NCBI GenBank assembly: GCA_964413365.1
Contig: CAYPRM010000022.1
Span: 1 to 23,949 of the forward strand
DNA length: 23,949 nucleotides
Source: RGIG4608 sp964413365
GTDB taxonomy: Bacteria; Bacillota; Clostridia; Oscillospirales; CAG-272
Direction: 5' to 3'
The notes beneath the pieces were generated by a model. That model worked only from the letters and a program-made list of their open reading frames with translations, did not search any database and was not told where the DNA came from. The position numbers and the translations under genes were made by a program. This document shows positions 1 to 10,670 of this stretch, piece by piece (position 1 is the first letter of the stretch; every line of letters begins with the position of its first letter).

Positions 1-78
1 GCACGCACTTCGTGCTAATGATGTTGCTTCGCAATGATGTTAGCACTTCGTGCTAATGATATTGTGGCTACGCCACAA
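1..78. repeat. Hairpin array with ATGATGT linker
   Basis: Four short hairpins lie in tandem: GCAC-TTC-GTGC (5-15), TGC-TTC-GCA (25-33), TAGCAC-TTC-GTGCTA (41-55) and TTGTGGC-TAC-GCCACAA (62-78). They are separated by a 7-nt linker, ATGATGT at 18-24 and 34-40 and ATGATAT at 56-62. The stems differ in sequence and length yet each pairs perfectly, and every triloop is closed by C-G. The array lies just past the 3' end of tepA and may continue left of the window. It has no T-run of a normal terminator. The same design, with other linkers, recurs near 17220 and 20716. The function is unknown. Confidence 0.85.
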
Positions 79-101
79 CATGGGCAGGAACAAATTTCTT
101 T

Positions 102-773
102 TCATCCCCCGATCATTTTCCTAAGTTCCGAAACCGCGTCGGAGATGCCGCCAATGCTATCGACGATGCCGCATCTGACGGCTTCCTCGCTCTCAAGCAC
201 CGTTCCGATGTCCGTTGCGAGGGTATCTGTACGCATCATCATATCCCGTATCTCGCTCTCATTCGCCCTCGAGCATCTGCATATAAATCTGACGATCCTA
301 TCCTGCATATCCCGAAAATAATTATATGTCTGCGGTGCGCCGACGACAAGTCCGTTTATTCTGACGGGGTGGAGCGTCATTGTCGCGCTCGGCGTTATGA
401 ACGACCTTTGTGCACTGACGGCGAGCGGAACGCCGATGGAGTGTGAGCCGCCGATGACGAGGGAGACGGTGGGCTTACTCATCGAGGCGATCATTTCCGC
501 AAGTCCCAGCCCTGCCTCAACGTCGCCGCCCATGGTATTGAGGATCACGAGGACGCCGCGAACGCTCCTGTTCTGCTCAAGCTCGGCAAGAAGTGGGATA
601 AGATGCTCATATTTGGTGCTTTTCTGCGTGGGATCGAGCGCATAATGCCCCTCGATCTGACCTATGACGGTAAGAGTATAGATGTCCCCCGCGCCGTGCC
701 CGATCTGCCCAAGCTCCTTCAGCTCCTCACTCCCGACGGGCAATTTTTCCCTCTCCAAAGGCTCATTTTTCAT
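102..773 (-). CDS. tepA: ClpP-like serine protease, TepA (YmfB) family
   Basis: The 223-residue product resembles the ClpP-fold translocation-enhancing/germination protease TepA rather than housekeeping ClpP. The ClpP-type active site is readable: nucleophile Ser about 112 in GGSHSIG, His about 135 in TLHPVR, and a candidate Asp about 183 in RTDTLATD, before the family-typical EEAVRCGIVDSIGG. Oligomerisation as a cytoplasmic peptidase is inferred from the fold. I chose the ATG at 773 because AGAGGGTG lies just upstream of it; an in-frame ATG at 794 has no ribosome binding site. In other Firmicutes the gene often precedes spoIIIE/ftsK, which here would be off the left edge. The neighbour on the right is divergent. 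Family assignment is confident; the role is not. Confidence 0.85.
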   Translation of the reverse strand: MKNEPLEREKLPVGSEELKELGQIGHGAGDIYTLTVIGQIEGHYALDPTQKSTKYEHLIPLLAELEQNRSVRGVLVILNTMGGDVEAGLGLAEMIASMSKPTVSLVIGGSHSIGVPLAVSAQRSFITPSATMTLHPVRINGLVVGAPQTYNYFRDMQDRIVRFICRCSRANESEIRDMMMRTDTLATDIGTVLESEEAVRCGIVDSIGGISDAVSELRKMIGG

Positions 774-853
774 ATTTTTCACCCTCTTTTGCATTTTTTA
801 TTTATTTTTTCGCAAAAATCGAAAAAATATTTACAAAAGATGCAAAAAATAAG

Positions 854-882
854 TTTACAATCCGAGAAAAATATGATATACT
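854..882 (+). promoter_or_regulatory. Sigma-A promoter of the pduL-iscU-like-GGGtGRT operon
   Basis: TTTACA at 854-859 and TATACT at 877-882 are separated by 17 bp. The start codon of the first gene is at 950, leaving a leader of about 60 nt with AAAGAGGT as ribosome binding site. Confidence 0.8.
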
Positions 883-949
883 AACTGTGTATGATAAAAA
901 TCGACTAACAACAAGAAGCTTTTTGAAATTTTGAAAAGAGGTAAGAATA

Positions 950-1519
950 ATGGAAAAGAAAGTATTGGTTGAAACTTCAGCAAGACACATTCATCTCTCC
1001 GAGCAGACGCTCGAGGTGCTTTTCGGTGCGGGGCACACCCTCACCAAGAAGAAGGATCTCTCCCAGCCCGGGCAGTTCGCCTGTGAGGAAAAGGTAGAGG
1101 TAATAGGCCCTAAGGGCTCGCTCAAGATGAGCGTTCTCGGCCCTGTAAGAAAGGCAGATCAGGTCGAGATATCCCTCACAGACGCACGCTCCATCGGCGT
1201 CAGCGCACCCGTAAGGGAGAGCGGCGACGTTGCAGGCTCCGCAGGCTGCACGCTTCGCGGCCCCGTTGGCGAGGTAGTGATCTCCGAGGGCGTTATCGCG
1301 GCTAAGCGCCATATCCACCTTACACCTGCAGATGCAGAGGCGTTCGGTGTTTCCGACAAGCAGATAGTTAAGGTCAAGCTCGACACGGCACGTCCCCTCA
1401 TCTTTGACGATGTGGTCGTTCGCGTCAGCCCCTCGTTCTCCGCGGCTATGCACATTGACACCGACGAATCCAACGCCGCAGGTGCATCGGGCGTGGTATA
1501 CGGCGAGATCCTTGCTTGA
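950..1519 (+). CDS. pduL: PduL-type phosphate propanoyltransferase (phosphotransacylase)
   Basis: This 189-residue protein has the layout of PduL phosphotransacylases, which interconvert acyl-CoA plus phosphate with acyl-phosphate plus CoA. The paired zinc-binding motifs are visible: RHIHLS at residues 12-17 and RHIHLT at 120-125, with a third histidine in MHIDTDE near 168. Full length is about 190-210 residues in the family. It lacks an obvious N-terminal microcompartment-targeting extension and no shell genes are nearby, so it may act in the cytosol as the housekeeping acetate- or propionate-forming enzyme, replacing Pta. It is the first gene of an apparent three-gene operon, 48 nt ahead of the IscU-like gene. 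Substrate preference (acetyl versus propionyl) cannot be read from sequence. Confidence 0.9.
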   Translation: MEKKVLVETSARHIHLSEQTLEVLFGAGHTLTKKKDLSQPGQFACEEKVEVIGPKGSLKMSVLGPVRKADQVEISLTDARSIGVSAPVRESGDVAGSAGCTLRGPVGEVVISEGVIAAKRHIHLTPADAEAFGVSDKQIVKVKLDTARPLIFDDVVVRVSPSFSAAMHIDTDESNAAGASGVVYGEILA

Positions 1520-1567
1520 TAATTATCACGATAAACATTTTTATTTTTAATAAAGGAGTACATAAAA

Positions 1568-2284
1568 ATGAGCAATGAATTTTCTTGCGAATACGCAATG
1601 AGCCGCGAGGTTCAGGAAATGTGCGTGGTCGCTAAGGGACCGAAGCACGGGCCTGCTCCCATTCCCGAGGAGGGCAAGTGGGTAGAGGCAAAGCAGATTA
1701 GCGACATCTCCGCTTACACCCATGGTGTGGGCTGGTGCGCACCCCAGCAGGGAGCATGCAAGCTCTCCCTGAACGTTAAGAACGGCATTATAGAGGAGGC
1801 TCTCGTTGAGACGATAGGCTGCTCGGGAATGACTCACTCCGCAGCTATGGCTGCTGAGATCCTCCCCGGCAAGACGCTTCTTGAGGCGCTCAACACCGAC
1901 CTTGTATGCGACGCTATCAACACGGCTATGAGGGAGCTTTTCCTTCAGATCGTTTACGGCCGCAGCCAGTCCGCATTCTCCGAGAACGGTCTTGTTATCG
2001 GTGCAGGCATGGAGGACCTCGGCAAGGGTGAGCGTTCGATGGTAGGTACGATGTACGGCACCAAGGCTAAGGGCGTCCGCTACCTCGAGATGACCGAGGG
2101 CTACTGCACAAGAATGGCTCTCGACGAGAACAACGAGGTAATAGGCTACGAATTCGTATCCCTCGGCAAGATGACCGACTTCATCAAGAAGGGTCTCGAG
2201 CCTAATGAGGCGTACGAGAAGGCAAAGGGAACATACGGTAGATTCAATGATGCTGTCAAGTACATTGACCCCCGTAAGGAATAA
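1568..2284 (+). CDS. IscU/NifU-like iron-sulfur scaffold-related protein
   Basis: The 238-residue product has an IscU/NifU-N-like core at about residues 50-130. GWCAPQQGACKLSL and ETIGCSGMTHSA match the regions around the first two cluster-binding cysteines of IscU; Cys57, Cys64 and Cys85 are candidate ligands, with Cys114 and Cys180 further on. A C-terminal half of about 100 residues (YLEMTEGYCTRMAL, then EFVSLGKMTDFIKKG) is not part of classical IscU. AAGGAG precedes the ATG. It lies 17 nt upstream of the GGGtGRT gene, a pairing I know from many anaerobic Firmicutes, Fusobacteria and Bacteroidetes. No cysteine desulfurase gene (iscS/sufS) lies beside it here. A role in Fe-S handling is inferred from homology; I know of no established function for this branch. 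Confidence 0.8.
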   Translation: MSNEFSCEYAMSREVQEMCVVAKGPKHGPAPIPEEGKWVEAKQISDISAYTHGVGWCAPQQGACKLSLNVKNGIIEEALVETIGCSGMTHSAAMAAEILPGKTLLEALNTDLVCDAINTAMRELFLQIVYGRSQSAFSENGLVIGAGMEDLGKGERSMVGTMYGTKAKGVRYLEMTEGYCTRMALDENNEVIGYEFVSLGKMTDFIKKGLEPNEAYEKAKGTYGRFNDAVKYIDPRKE

Positions 2285-2301
2285 TAAGGAGGTAGTGTAA
2301 A

Positions 2302-3300
2302 ATGGCAAAATTTGAAGGATATGAGAGAAGAGAAGCGAAGATCCTCGCTACTCTTAAGGAATATGGCATCGGCTCGATCGACGAGTGCAAGGAGATCTGC
2401 GACGCATACGGCATAGATCCCTACAAGATCGTTGAGGAGACACAGCCCATCTGCTTTGAGAACGCAAAGTGGGCATACACCGTCGGTGCGGCTATCGCAA
2501 TAAAGAAGGGCTGCACTAAGGCATCTGACGCGGCAGCGGCTATCGGAATCGGACTTCAGTCCTTCTGTATCCCCGGCTCCGTCGCAGAGAACCGCAAGGT
2601 CGGTCTCGGACACGGAAATCTCGGCGCAATGCTCCTCTCCGAGGAGACAGAGTGCTTCTGCTTCCTCGCAGGACACGAGTCCTTTGCGGCGGCAGAGGGC
2701 GCTATCAAGATCGCTCTTAACGCAAACAAGGTAAGGAGCAAGCCCCTTCGCGTTATCCTTAACGGTCTCGGCAAGGACGCGGCTTATATAATCTCGAGGA
2801 TCAACGGCTTCACATACGTTGAGACCAAGTTCGATCCCTACACCGAGGAGGTCAACGTCGTTTACGAAAAGCCCTTCTCGAACGGTCCCCGTGCGGACGT
2901 TAAGTGCTACGGCTCCGACAGCGTGCCCGAGGGCGTTGCTATCATGAGACTTGAGAACGTCGGCGTATCCATCACGGGCAACTCCACCAACCCCACCAGA
3001 TTCCAGCATCCCGTTGCAGGCACCTACAAGAAGTGGTGCAACGAGAACGGCGTGAAGTATTTCTCCGTTGCATCGGGCGGCGGTACAGGTCGTACACTTC
3101 ATCCCGATAATATGGCTGCAGGTCCTGCATCCTACGGAATGACCGATACTCTCGGCAGAATGCACTCCGACGCGCAGTTCGCAGGCTCGTCCTCCGTTCC
3201 CGCGCACGTTGAGATGATGGGACTTATCGGTGCGGGCAACAACCCCATGGTCGGTATGACCGTCGCTGTTGCAGTTGCTATCGAGGAAGCATCCAAGTAA
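2302..3300 (+). CDS. GGGtGRT family protein, function unknown
   Basis: The 332-residue product carries the signature of the GGGtGRT family: Gly-Gly-Gly-Thr-Gly-Arg-Thr at residues 259-265, followed by LHPDNMAAGPASYGM. Glycine-rich stretches at 81-110 and 305-320 and conserved-looking cysteines (29, 33, 51, 71, 89, 118, 120) are visible. There is no signal peptide and no clear membrane helix. A strong AAGGAGGT ribosome binding site lies 8 nt before the ATG, suggesting high expression. The partner gene is the IscU-like scaffold 17 nt upstream, so an Fe-S or redox role is plausible but unproven. The operon ends at the terminator 3317-3355. I am sure of the family and have no function to offer. 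Confidence 0.9.
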   Translation: MAKFEGYERREAKILATLKEYGIGSIDECKEICDAYGIDPYKIVEETQPICFENAKWAYTVGAAIAIKKGCTKASDAAAAIGIGLQSFCIPGSVAENRKVGLGHGNLGAMLLSEETECFCFLAGHESFAAAEGAIKIALNANKVRSKPLRVILNGLGKDAAYIISRINGFTYVETKFDPYTEEVNVVYEKPFSNGPRADVKCYGSDSVPEGVAIMRLENVGVSITGNSTNPTRFQHPVAGTYKKWCNENGVKYFSVASGGGTGRTLHPDNMAAGPASYGMTDTLGRMHSDAQFAGSSSVPAHVEMMGLIGAGNNPMVGMTVAVAVAIEEASK

Positions 3301-3316
3301 TTTTAACTCAACATAT

Positions 3317-3355
3317 AAAATCACACCCCTACATTGATCGTGGGGGTGTGATTTT
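3317..3355. terminator. Bidirectional terminator between GGGtGRT gene and clpB
   Basis: A 13-bp perfect stem (AAAATCACACCCC at 3317-3329 with its complement at 3343-3355) is flanked by A-tract and T-tract. It lies between two convergent genes and can end transcription from both. Confidence 0.9.
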
Positions 3356-3358
3356 TCT

Positions 3359-5965
<2,607 letters not shown>

Positions 5966-6089
5966 ATATCTACCTCCCATATATCATATCGTGTAGAGCG
6001 GGGATCGCCGAGGCTTTCCCCTTTTCGATCATAAGCATACACCCAAAATATTAAAAAATCTTTGCACAAATATGTTTTTACTGTTAAAA

Positions 6090-6116
6090 TTAGCACTCTT
6101 TAGATTAGAGTGCTAA
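6090..6116. promoter_or_regulatory. CIRCE operator (HrcA binding site)
   Basis: A perfect CIRCE element: TTAGCACTC (6090-6098), 9-nt spacer, GAGTGCTAA (6108-6116). It overlaps the -10 region of the clpB promoter, consistent with repression by HrcA. It is about 125 bp from the clpB start codon and on the clpB side of the next promoter at 6235. Confidence 0.97.
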
Positions 6117-6129
6117 AATTTTATGTAAA
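6102..6129 (-). promoter_or_regulatory. clpB promoter inside CIRCE
   Basis: On the minus strand, TTTACA (6129-6124) and TAATCT (6107-6102) are 16 bp apart. The -10 lies in the CIRCE loop, so HrcA binding would block polymerase. The -10 match is imperfect. Confidence 0.6.
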
Positions 6130-6234
6130 AATCCCGAAAACCGCCCCCTCTCACCGTCAAGCCCTTGGCAATACAAAAATTCGCTTGCTAATTAATTTGC
6201 AGCCGATTTAGGGCGATTTGTGGGCGTTTTTTTA

Positions 6235-6263
6235 TTGACAAGGCGCGAAAAAACTGATATAAT
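6235..6263 (+). promoter_or_regulatory. Consensus sigma-A promoter of the LURP-one-related gene and glmS
   Basis: TTGACA (6235-6240), exactly 17 bp, TATAAT (6258-6263): a full consensus match. The leader to the start codon at 6298 is about 28 nt. The stretch 6130-6234 to its left holds no gene or repeat that I can see. Confidence 0.92.
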
Positions 6264-6297
6264 TATAATAATATCAACATCTTACGGAGGTGGCAGC

Positions 6298-6771
6298 ATG
6301 AAGCTTTTGTTCAAGCAAAGACTTTTTTCGTGGTTCGATAGCTACGATATCTACGACGAGGCAGGAAATATCGTATATTCGGTCAGAGGCGAGCTCGCAT
6401 GGGGGCATCAGCTCCGCATTTACGACGCCTACGGACACGAGGTAGGACTTGTCAAGCAGAGGATACTCACGTTTCTGCCGAAATTTGAGATGTACATTGG
6501 CAGCACCTACGTCGGTAGCATCTGCAGGGAGCTGACATTCTTCACACCGAGATATACAGTCGAATTTCACGATTGGCAGGTCGAGGGAAATATATTTGAG
6601 TGGGATTACGCCGTTATGAGCAACGGCGGACGCCGCGTTGCGGATATATCAAAGCAGTTTTTCAACTTCACCGATACCTATATGCTTGATATTTACGATC
6701 CTGCGGACGCGCTGGGCGTCCTCATGCTCGTGCTCGCGATAGACGCGGAAAAATGCTCAAGACAGGATTGA
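6298..6771 (+). CDS. LURP-one-related (tubby-like fold) protein
   Basis: The 157-residue protein fits the LURP-one-related (LOR) family, which has a tubby C-terminal-like beta-barrel fold. It shows the alternating pattern of short beta strands typical of the family: KQRLFSWFDSYDIYDEAGN, then VYSVRGEL, LRIYDAYGHEVGLVKQRIL, and a C-terminal hydrophobic helix DALGVLMLVLAIDAEK. There is no signal peptide or catalytic motif. I chose the ATG at 6298, with GGAGGTG 6 nt upstream, over an earlier in-frame start near 6220 that would lie upstream of the promoter. It precedes glmS by 71 nt with no terminator between, so the two are probably cotranscribed. The molecular role is unknown in bacteria; membrane or lipid association is only a guess from the fold. 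Confidence 0.75.
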   Translation: MKLLFKQRLFSWFDSYDIYDEAGNIVYSVRGELAWGHQLRIYDAYGHEVGLVKQRILTFLPKFEMYIGSTYVGSICRELTFFTPRYTVEFHDWQVEGNIFEWDYAVMSNGGRRVADISKQFFNFTDTYMLDIYDPADALGVLMLVLAIDAEKCSRQD

Positions 6772-6842
6772 GTCCGAAGCAATAAAAGGATGGAAAGAAA
6801 TTTTATGCCGCATCGCGCGGCGGAACGGAGATATGGATAGAT

Positions 6843-8669
6843 ATGTGCGGAATAGTAGGTTATACGGGGCTTAAGGCGGCAGCGCCGATATTGCTCGAGG
6901 GGCTCAGAAGGCTCGAATACAGAGGGTACGACTCGGCAGGGATCGCCGTGCTCGATGACGGACTCATCTCCGTCAGCAAGTCGGCAGGGAAGGTCTCAAC
7001 GCTCTGCGAGCATACCGCTGACGGGAGAACAAGACCCGGATGCATCGGCATCGGTCATACCCGTTGGGCAACGCACGGTGCGCCTACGAACACAAACGCG
7101 CATCCTCACCTGAGCAACGACGGACGCTTCGCCGTCGTGCATAACGGAATTATTGAAAATTACCTCTCCCTGCGTGAGGAGCTCGTCGCAAAGGGGTATA
7201 CATTTAACAGCGAGACCGATACGGAGGTTGTCGCACACCTGCTCGAGATGTACTACGAGGGGGATTTCAGGGTGGCTCTTGAAAGAACGTGCAGGAGGCT
7301 CACAGGCTCCTTTGCGCTCGGCGTGCTCTGTGCGGACGAGCCGAGAAGGATCTGCGTCGCGAGACAGTCAAGCCCTCTTATCATCGGACTCGGTGAGGGT
7401 GAAAATTATTTTGCATCCGATGTTACGGCGCTCGTCGCTCATACAAGGGATATAATCTACCTTGACGATGGAGAGATCGCCGAGATCACGCCCGACGGAG
7501 TGAGCGTTTTCGATCCATACGGTGAGCGTGTTGAAAAAGAGATCAGCCATATCTGGTGGGACGTCCAGTCCGCGGAAAAGGGCGGATATGAGCATTTTAT
7601 GCTAAAGGAAATATTTGAACAGCCCTCGGCGATCGAGAAAACGCTCTCACCGAGAGTGGAGAACGGCAAGATCACGCTTGAGCATGAGGGCATCGACGCG
7701 GAATATCTGAGAAGTGTTCGGAAAATAGTCATCACCGCCTGCGGCTCGTCCTATTACGCAGGGTGTGCGGCAAAATATGCCATAGAACGTCTCACCAAGA
7801 TCCCCACACAGGTCGAGTACGCCAGCGAGCTGCGTTATAGCGACGCAATAATCGACGGAACAACGCTCCTTATCGTGCTCTCGCAGTCGGGTGAGACGGC
7901 GGACACTCTTGCCGCCATGAAGGAATGTAAGGCTCTCGGCGCAAGGACCGTGGCGATCGTCAACGTCGTTGGAAGTACTATATCCAAACTTGCCGATCAT
8001 ACACTTTATACATGGGCAGGTCCCGAGATCGCCGTTGCTACCACTAAGGGCTATACCACGCAGCTCGCCGTCCTCTATGCGTTTGCTCTCTATACCGCAA
8101 GGACGCTCGACCGTGTGAGCGATGAGGAGTATGTAAGACTCACCGCAAGCCTCTGCGAGCTTCCGAGGCTGGCAGAAAGGACGCTTGAGATCGCACCGCA
8201 CGTCGAGGAGATAGGCAGAAGATACGACTCGCACAATTCAATGTTCTTTATAGGAAGAAATACCGACTTTGCGACCTCGCTCGAGGCGGCATTGAAGATG
8301 AAGGAGCTGTCGTATATCCACGCGGAGTCCTACGCCGCAGGAGAGCTAAAGCACGGTACGATCGCGCTTATCGACGAGGGGCAGCCCGTCGTCGCACTCT
8401 GCTGTAACGACGCAGTGATGGAGAAGACCATGAGCAATATCGTCGAGGTCAGGGCGAGGGGCGCGAGAGTGCTCGGCGTGGCCTTTGAGGATAACCAAAA
8501 GATATGCACGCTCACAGATGACGTCATTCGCATACCGAGGACCGAGGCAATATTTACGCCGATGATCGAGGTGATTCCGATGCAGCTGCTGTCGTATTAC
8601 GTCGCGCGCGACCGCGGCTGTGATATTGACAAGCCGAAGAACCTCGCAAAATCGGTAACGGTTGAATAG
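6843..8669 (+). CDS. glmS: Glutamine-fructose-6-phosphate aminotransferase (isomerizing)
   Basis: GlmS makes glucosamine-6-phosphate from fructose-6-phosphate and glutamine, the first step to UDP-GlcNAc for peptidoglycan. The 608-residue length is normal. The start is fixed by MCGIVGYTG, because the cysteine after Met becomes the N-terminal nucleophile of the glutaminase domain (about 1-220; RRLEYRGYDSAG, GHTRWATHG and NGIIEN are visible). Two SIS sugar-isomerase domains follow, with CGSSYYAG and LSQSGETADT, and the C-terminus ends in the typical DKPKNLAKSVTVE. A weak GGAG lies about 12 nt upstream. No glmS ribozyme is recognisable in the 71-nt gap or the end of the preceding gene. A terminator follows at 8687. 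Confidence 0.97.
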   Translation: MCGIVGYTGLKAAAPILLEGLRRLEYRGYDSAGIAVLDDGLISVSKSAGKVSTLCEHTADGRTRPGCIGIGHTRWATHGAPTNTNAHPHLSNDGRFAVVHNGIIENYLSLREELVAKGYTFNSETDTEVVAHLLEMYYEGDFRVALERTCRRLTGSFALGVLCADEPRRICVARQSSPLIIGLGEGENYFASDVTALVAHTRDIIYLDDGEIAEITPDGVSVFDPYGERVEKEISHIWWDVQSAEKGGYEHFMLKEIFEQPSAIEKTLSPRVENGKITLEHEGIDAEYLRSVRKIVITACGSSYYAGCAAKYAIERLTKIPTQVEYASELRYSDAIIDGTTLLIVLSQSGETADTLAAMKECKALGARTVAIVNVVGSTISKLADHTLYTWAGPEIAVATTKGYTTQLAVLYAFALYTARTLDRVSDEEYVRLTASLCELPRLAERTLEIAPHVEEIGRRYDSHNSMFFIGRNTDFATSLEAALKMKELSYIHAESYAAGELKHGTIALIDEGQPVVALCCNDAVMEKTMSNIVEVRARGARVLGVAFEDNQKICTLTDDVIRIPRTEAIFTPMIEVIPMQLLSYYVARDRGCDIDKPKNLAKSVTVE

Positions 8670-8686
8670 TTGAATAAAATATACAA

Positions 8687-8710
8687 AAAACCGCACAAAC
8701 GTGCGGTTTT
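8687..8710. terminator. Terminator between glmS and the lipoprotein gene
   Basis: A 10-bp stem, AAAACCGCAC (8687-8696) and GTGCGGTTTT (8701-8710), with AAAC loop, is followed by a T-rich tract and preceded by an A-tract. It probably serves both convergent genes. Confidence 0.88.
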
Positions 8711-8729
8711 ATTTTTTGCTTAATATTTA

Positions 8730-9167
8730 TTATTTAATATCGAGATTATAGAGTCCGAAGCCTGCGTCATTGCTAAGAAGGGTTACGAGAACATCGACGG
8801 GGGTATCGCCGACAAGGATCTGGCACTGCAGGGTGTAGACGTTGCCGCCGAGCGTTTCGTCCTTATAGGAAAGATCAATATCCCCGATCTCACTCACCTT
8901 TATATCCTGCGAGAGGTCGAGGGAGGAGAGCTTTTCATTATTCCGCACCATATCAACAACAGCCTCGGGCGTGAGGGGAGAGGAGGGGTGAACGAGCTCC
9001 TGCGCCTTCTCGACGGTGGGGTTCTGAATGAGAACGGTGATCTCCTGCGCAAAATTTTCCGCCTTCTGCACCTCTAACTGCATTTCCTCTATAAAGCTGC
9101 ACGAGGAGAGGCAGAGCACGACGCAAACGATCAGGGCGAGAGTCTTCAAGCTTTTCAGACTTTTCAT
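8730..9167 (-). CDS. Small lipoprotein, DUF-like, function unknown
   Basis: The 145-residue protein begins with a basic N-terminus, a hydrophobic stretch (LALIVCVVLCL) and the lipobox LSSC, with Cys23 as the lipidation site, so it should be anchored on the outer face of the membrane. The mature part is about 120 residues: a helical segment (EEMQLEVQKAENFAQEITV), then PSSPLTPEAVVDMVRNNEKL, and a beta-rich C-terminal half ending VTLLSNDAGFGLYNLDIK. I recognise no specific family; the fold could be a small NTF2- or cystatin-like domain, which is a guess. AGGAG lies 8 nt before the ATG. It has its own promoter, divergent from the MFS-GH2 operon. Confidence 0.8.
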   Translation of the reverse strand: MKSLKSLKTLALIVCVVLCLSSCSFIEEMQLEVQKAENFAQEITVLIQNPTVEKAQELVHPSSPLTPEAVVDMVRNNEKLSSLDLSQDIKVSEIGDIDLSYKDETLGGNVYTLQCQILVGDTPVDVLVTLLSNDAGFGLYNLDIK

Positions 9168-9230
9168 TATCGTATCTCCTTTTCAATTCAAATTCAAATT
9201 TCGTGGGCTGTATCACACACTCACAAGATA

Positions 9231-9259
9231 AATATATCACAAAATTTTTTCCTTGTCAA
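9231..9259 (-). promoter_or_regulatory. Promoter of the lipoprotein gene
   Basis: On the minus strand, TTGACA (9259-9254), 17 bp, TATATT (9236-9231). It is back to back with the MFS promoter; the two -35 boxes are 20 bp apart. Confidence 0.85.
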
Positions 9260-9279
9260 TAGCACGGGCGGAAATTAAG

Positions 9280-9308
9280 TTGACAAACGCCACCCTCTGT
9301 GATAAAAT
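9280..9308 (+). promoter_or_regulatory. Promoter of the MFS-GH2 operon
   Basis: TTGACA (9280-9285), 17 bp, TAAAAT (9303-9308), about 36 nt before the MFS start codon. No clear operator palindrome is visible. Confidence 0.85.
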
Positions 9309-9344
9309 AAGGTAAGAAATCGGTGTTTTTCGGAGGAAATACGA

Positions 9345-10670
9345 ATGAAAACAAGGCTCAGCAATAAATTTTGGCTCTCGCTCGTGCTGTTCGGACTGAT
9401 AGGTCAGGTAGCGTGGGTGGTCGAGAATATGTACCTCAACGTCTTTATCTACGAGATGTTCCACGCGGACGCGGACGATATCTCGCTGATGGTCGCTGCA
9501 AGTGCCGTGGCGGCAACGCTGACGACGGTATTTATAGGTGCGCTCTCGGACAAAATAGGAAAGAGAAGGATCTTCATTTGCGGCGGCTACGTCGCGTGGG
9601 GCATATCAATTCTCGGCTTTGCGCTGATACGCACAGACCTGCTCGAGCCGATCGTGCCTGCGACGGCATCGGTCGCGAGCGTTGGGATCGCACTCGTTAT
9701 CATACTCGACTGCGTGATGACGTTTTTCGGCTCGAGTGCGAATGACGCGGCGTTCAATGCATGGCTGACGGACTCGACCGACGAGACCAACCGCGGCAGT
9801 GCGGAGGGAATAAACGCCATGATGCCCCTCGTTGCAATACTTGCGGTGTTTGGCGGCTTTATGCTCCTTCCCAAGGAGGATCTCGGGACTTACTGGACGA
9901 CCGTCTTTGCCATAATCGGTGCGGTCGTGCTCGCAGTCGGCGTTATCGGCTTCTTCATCGTTGAGGATCCCGATATCAAGCCCTCCGAGACGGGTTATAT
10001 GCACAACATAGTCTACGGCTTCCGTCCGTCGACCGTGCGCGCGTATCCCTCTCTCTACATCTGCCTTGCCTGCTTCATCATATTCAATATCTCCATACAG
10101 ATATTTATGCCCTATCTGATACTTTATTATGAAAGATCCCTCGCACTTGACAATTACGTGCTGATAATGGCACCTGCTATCGTGCTCGCGTCCGTCATTA
10201 CCGCCTTCTGGGGCAAGGTATACGACCGCCGCGGCTTCGCTCCCTCTCTCGCAGTATCCTTTGCGTGGCTCTGCGTGGGATATATAATTTTGTTCCTTTC
10301 TAAAAATACTGTCCTCGTTTTTGTCGGCTCCCTCCTCATGATGAGCGGATATCTCTCATCAATGGCGGTCTGGGGCGCGCGGATAAGGGATCTGACGCCC
10401 GAGGGAAGATCGGGAATGCTTCAGGGCGTGCGCATCTTTTCGCAGGTACTCGTTCCCGGCGTTGTCGGTCCGAGCATTGGCGCGTGGATACTCCGCGACG
10501 CGGAGAAGATAACCAATTCCGACGGAACGGAATCGTTCATTCCCAATGAAAGCATCTTCCTTGGCGCACTCATAGCGGCGGTGGCGGCTGTTGCAGCCCT
10601 TGCGCTCTGCACGTATCTCGAAAGAAAAAGCGGCGGCAAGGAAACAACGCAGGAGGTCGAAAATGGCTAA
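9345..10670 (+). CDS. Major facilitator superfamily transporter
   Basis: The 441-residue integral membrane protein has about twelve hydrophobic segments. The MFS loop 2-3 signature appears as GALSDKIGKRRIF near residue 65, and a similar basic turn WGKVYDRRGF occurs at the start of the second half. It begins with GGAGGAAAT 6 nt before the ATG and ends with a polar tail (ERKSGGKETTQEVENG). Its stop overlaps the start of the GH2 gene by 8 nt, so the two are translationally linked. That context suggests it imports a disaccharide or glycoside for cytoplasmic cleavage, possibly in the GPH/SLC45-like sugar symporter manner. The substrate is inferred only; drug efflux cannot be excluded from the sequence. 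Confidence 0.88.
   Translation: MKTRLSNKFWLSLVLFGLIGQVAWVVENMYLNVFIYEMFHADADDISLMVAASAVAATLTTVFIGALSDKIGKRRIFICGGYVAWGISILGFALIRTDLLEPIVPATASVASVGIALVIILDCVMTFFGSSANDAAFNAWLTDSTDETNRGSAEGINAMMPLVAILAVFGGFMLLPKEDLGTYWTTVFAIIGAVVLAVGVIGFFIVEDPDIKPSETGYMHNIVYGFRPSTVRAYPSLYICLACFIIFNISIQIFMPYLILYYERSLALDNYVLIMAPAIVLASVITAFWGKVYDRRGFAPSLAVSFAWLCVGYIILFLSKNTVLVFVGSLLMMSGYLSSMAVWGARIRDLTPEGRSGMLQGVRIFSQVLVPGVVGPSIGAWILRDAEKITNSDGTESFIPNESIFLGALIAAVAAVAALALCTYLERKSGGKETTQEVENG

Noticed and set aside
2146..3324. Long antisense open frame opposite the IscU-like and GGGtGRT genes
   Set aside because: It spans two well-supported genes in the opposite direction, has no ribosome binding site and its protein shows no recognisable family; it is a codon-bias shadow.
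6772..6842. glmS ribozyme upstream of glmS
   Set aside because: The gap is only 71 nt and I see neither the conserved core nor the expected pseudoknot pairings.
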